NCBI GenBank assembly: GCA_009920875.1
Contig: RFZE01000029.1
Coordinates: forward strand, 1 to 15,294
DNA: 15,294 nt
Direction: 5' to 3'
Origin: Alphaproteobacteria bacterium
GTDB lineage: Bacteria > Pseudomonadota > Alphaproteobacteria > RS24
The position numbers were made by a program, and so were the translations under genes. Below the pieces are notes generated by a model. It had not been told where the DNA came from. It saw only the letters and a list, made by a program, of their open reading frames with translations, and made no database searches. Of this stretch, positions 14,312-15,294 are shown piece by piece. The first letter of the stretch is position 1, and each line of letters begins with the position of its first letter.

Positions 14312-15294
14312 TCAGCCGGTCTTCAGACCGCCCAAATCCAAATCGACAAATGTGCCGCCGTCAGCCGCCAGTTTTTCCAATGTCTTGGCCGGCTTAATGG
14401 CCGGATTGTCGGCTGCCATGCTTTGCATGGTGGCGAGAATTTTATCGGCCCCGACCAGATCGCCGTAAAACATCGGCCCGCCCGTATCGCCGGGCCAGCC
14501 ATAGCCGAATGACCAAATCACATCGACATCACTGGGCCGTTGCGCCTTGTTCTCTTCCAGAATAATCAGCGCCTCATTGACCATCGGGTGCAATAGCCGC
14601 GCCAAAATATCATCTTGCGACAGGCCTGATGCACCGGCCGCCATGCCGGTCACTTCGGCGATAATTTCTTCCGTTATCGGGCTTGGGCTGCGCTGGCGGT
14701 TGTCGTCATAATCATAATAACCGGCGCCGGTTTTTTGCCCGCGGCGGTCCATTTCGCATAGCCGGTCGCGAATCGGATTGCCGGTCACCGCGCCTTTTTT
14801 CCAGCCAATATCAAGCCCCGCCAAATCCGACATTTGAAACGGCCCCATTTTAAAGCCGAAAGCGTTAAACGCATTATCGACATCCCAAGGCAGCACCCCT
14901 TGATTGACGAGATTTTGCGCTTCGCGCTGGCGCGCCGCCAATATGCGATTGCCGACAAAGCCCGGGCACACGCCGACCAAAGTGGCCACTTTGCCAATGG
15001 TCACGGCCAAGGCCATAGAGGTGGCGACAACATCGTCGGCGGTTTCATCGGCGCGCACGATTTCCAAAAGCTTCATCACATTGGCCGGTGAGAAAAAATG
15101 CAGGCCGATAACATCTTGCGGTCGCGCCGTCACGGCGGCAATCTCGTCAATATTCAAGGCTGATGTATTGGTCGCTAAAATTGCGCCGGCTTTGCAAATC
15201 TTATCGAGATTGGTGAAAATCTGTTTTTTTAAATCCATATCTTCAAACACCGCCTCGATCACCAAATCGCAATCGGCCAATGCCGCCATATCCA
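14312..15294 (-). CDS. FadB-like 3-hydroxyacyl-CoA dehydrogenase, partial (N-terminus beyond window)
   Basis: The visible 327 or so residues are the C-terminal part of a multidomain beta-oxidation enzyme. The frame stays open to the window edge, and the Met at 15289 is internal, since ALADCDLVIEAVFED belongs to the middle of the NAD domain. Numbering from that Met, S43 (NTSA), H64 and E76 (GLHFFSPANVMKLLE) and N114 (GFVGNR) have the 12- and 50-residue spacings of the 3-hydroxyacyl-CoA dehydrogenase active site. Two 3HCDH C-terminal domains follow (about 108-195 and 225-325), the second with HPMVNEAL and FGYGWPGDTGGPMFY. This doubled C-terminus suggests a FadB/FadJ-type fusion with an enoyl-CoA hydratase domain off the edge. 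It oxidises L-3-hydroxyacyl-CoA with NAD+ in fatty-acid degradation. Confidence 0.88.
   Translation of the reverse strand, partial: DMAALADCDLVIEAVFEDMDLKKQIFTNLDKICKAGAILATNTSALNIDEIAAVTARPQDVIGLHFFSPANVMKLLEIVRADETADDVVATSMALAVTIGKVATLVGVCPGFVGNRILAARQREAQNLVNQGVLPWDVDNAFNAFGFKMGPFQMSDLAGLDIGWKKGAVTGNPIRDRLCEMDRRGQKTGAGYYDYDDNRQRSPSPITEEIIAEVTGMAAGASGLSQDDILARLLHPMVNEALIILEENKAQRPSDVDVIWSFGYGWPGDTGGPMFYGDLVGADKILATMQSMAADNPAIKPAKTLEKLAADGGTFVDLDLGGLKTG

Noticed and set aside
14317..14330. Perfect inverted repeat CGGTCT-TC-AGACCG at the fpr/FadB-like junction
   Set aside because: There is no T-run on either side and it encodes part of the conserved FadB-like C-terminus, so it cannot be supported as a terminator.

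Overview
The window looks like chromosomal DNA from an alphaproteobacterium. The evidence is a RegB/RegA (PrrBA/ActSR) two-component pair at the left edge, an MmcB-type DNA-repair nuclease next to it, a YciB/IspZ septation protein, a bacterial ferredoxin-NADP reductase ending in ERAFVD, and many SDR, esterase and acyl-CoA enzymes. Base composition is moderately GC-rich, and strong GGGAGG-type ribosome binding sites precede many genes. I cannot name the genus. No IS element, phage gene, tRNA, rRNA or CRISPR array is visible.

Layout, left to right. 1-710: the end of a RegB-like kinase and complete regA (+). 707-1198: mmcB (-). 1357-3957: a large RND/MMPL exporter (+), ending at a good intrinsic terminator. 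4036-4698: a HAD phosphatase-like protein (-). 4779-5321: a small four-helix membrane protein with a TTG start (+). 7240-5318: a spinster-type MFS transporter followed by yciB (-). 7370-9525: a saccharopine-dehydrogenase-like reductase and an HSL-type esterase (+). 10998-9529: an RDH-like SDR and a DUF4396-like membrane protein (-). 11117-11899: a classical SDR (+). 13363-11921: a small Cys-containing secreted protein and a Met/His-rich outer-membrane barrel (-), probably linked to copper. 13533-14309: fpr (+). 14312 to the right edge: the C-terminal part of a FadB-like 3-hydroxyacyl-CoA dehydrogenase (-).

The twelve transcription units, each of one or two genes, alternate strand without exception, so every junction is strictly convergent or divergent. 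Convergent ends are very tight: two overlap by 4 bp and two are separated by 2-3 bp. Candidate terminators sit inside the opposing genes. No stretch above 300 bp lacks a gene.

Functionally this is a mixed neighbourhood. Redox regulation (RegBA), DNA repair (MmcB), septation (YciB) and NADPH/ferredoxin balance (Fpr) lie among genes suited to hydrophobic or acyl substrates: an RND exporter, a spinster MFS protein, an HSL esterase, two SDRs, a saccharopine-like reductase and a FadB-like enzyme. No defence or otherwise clearly undescribed system is evident. The best leads are the AT-rich divergent control region at about 13364-13532 (palindrome, candidate promoters, short ORF fused to the fpr start), the Met/His-rich barrel pair, and the four-helix membrane protein with buried acidic residues.
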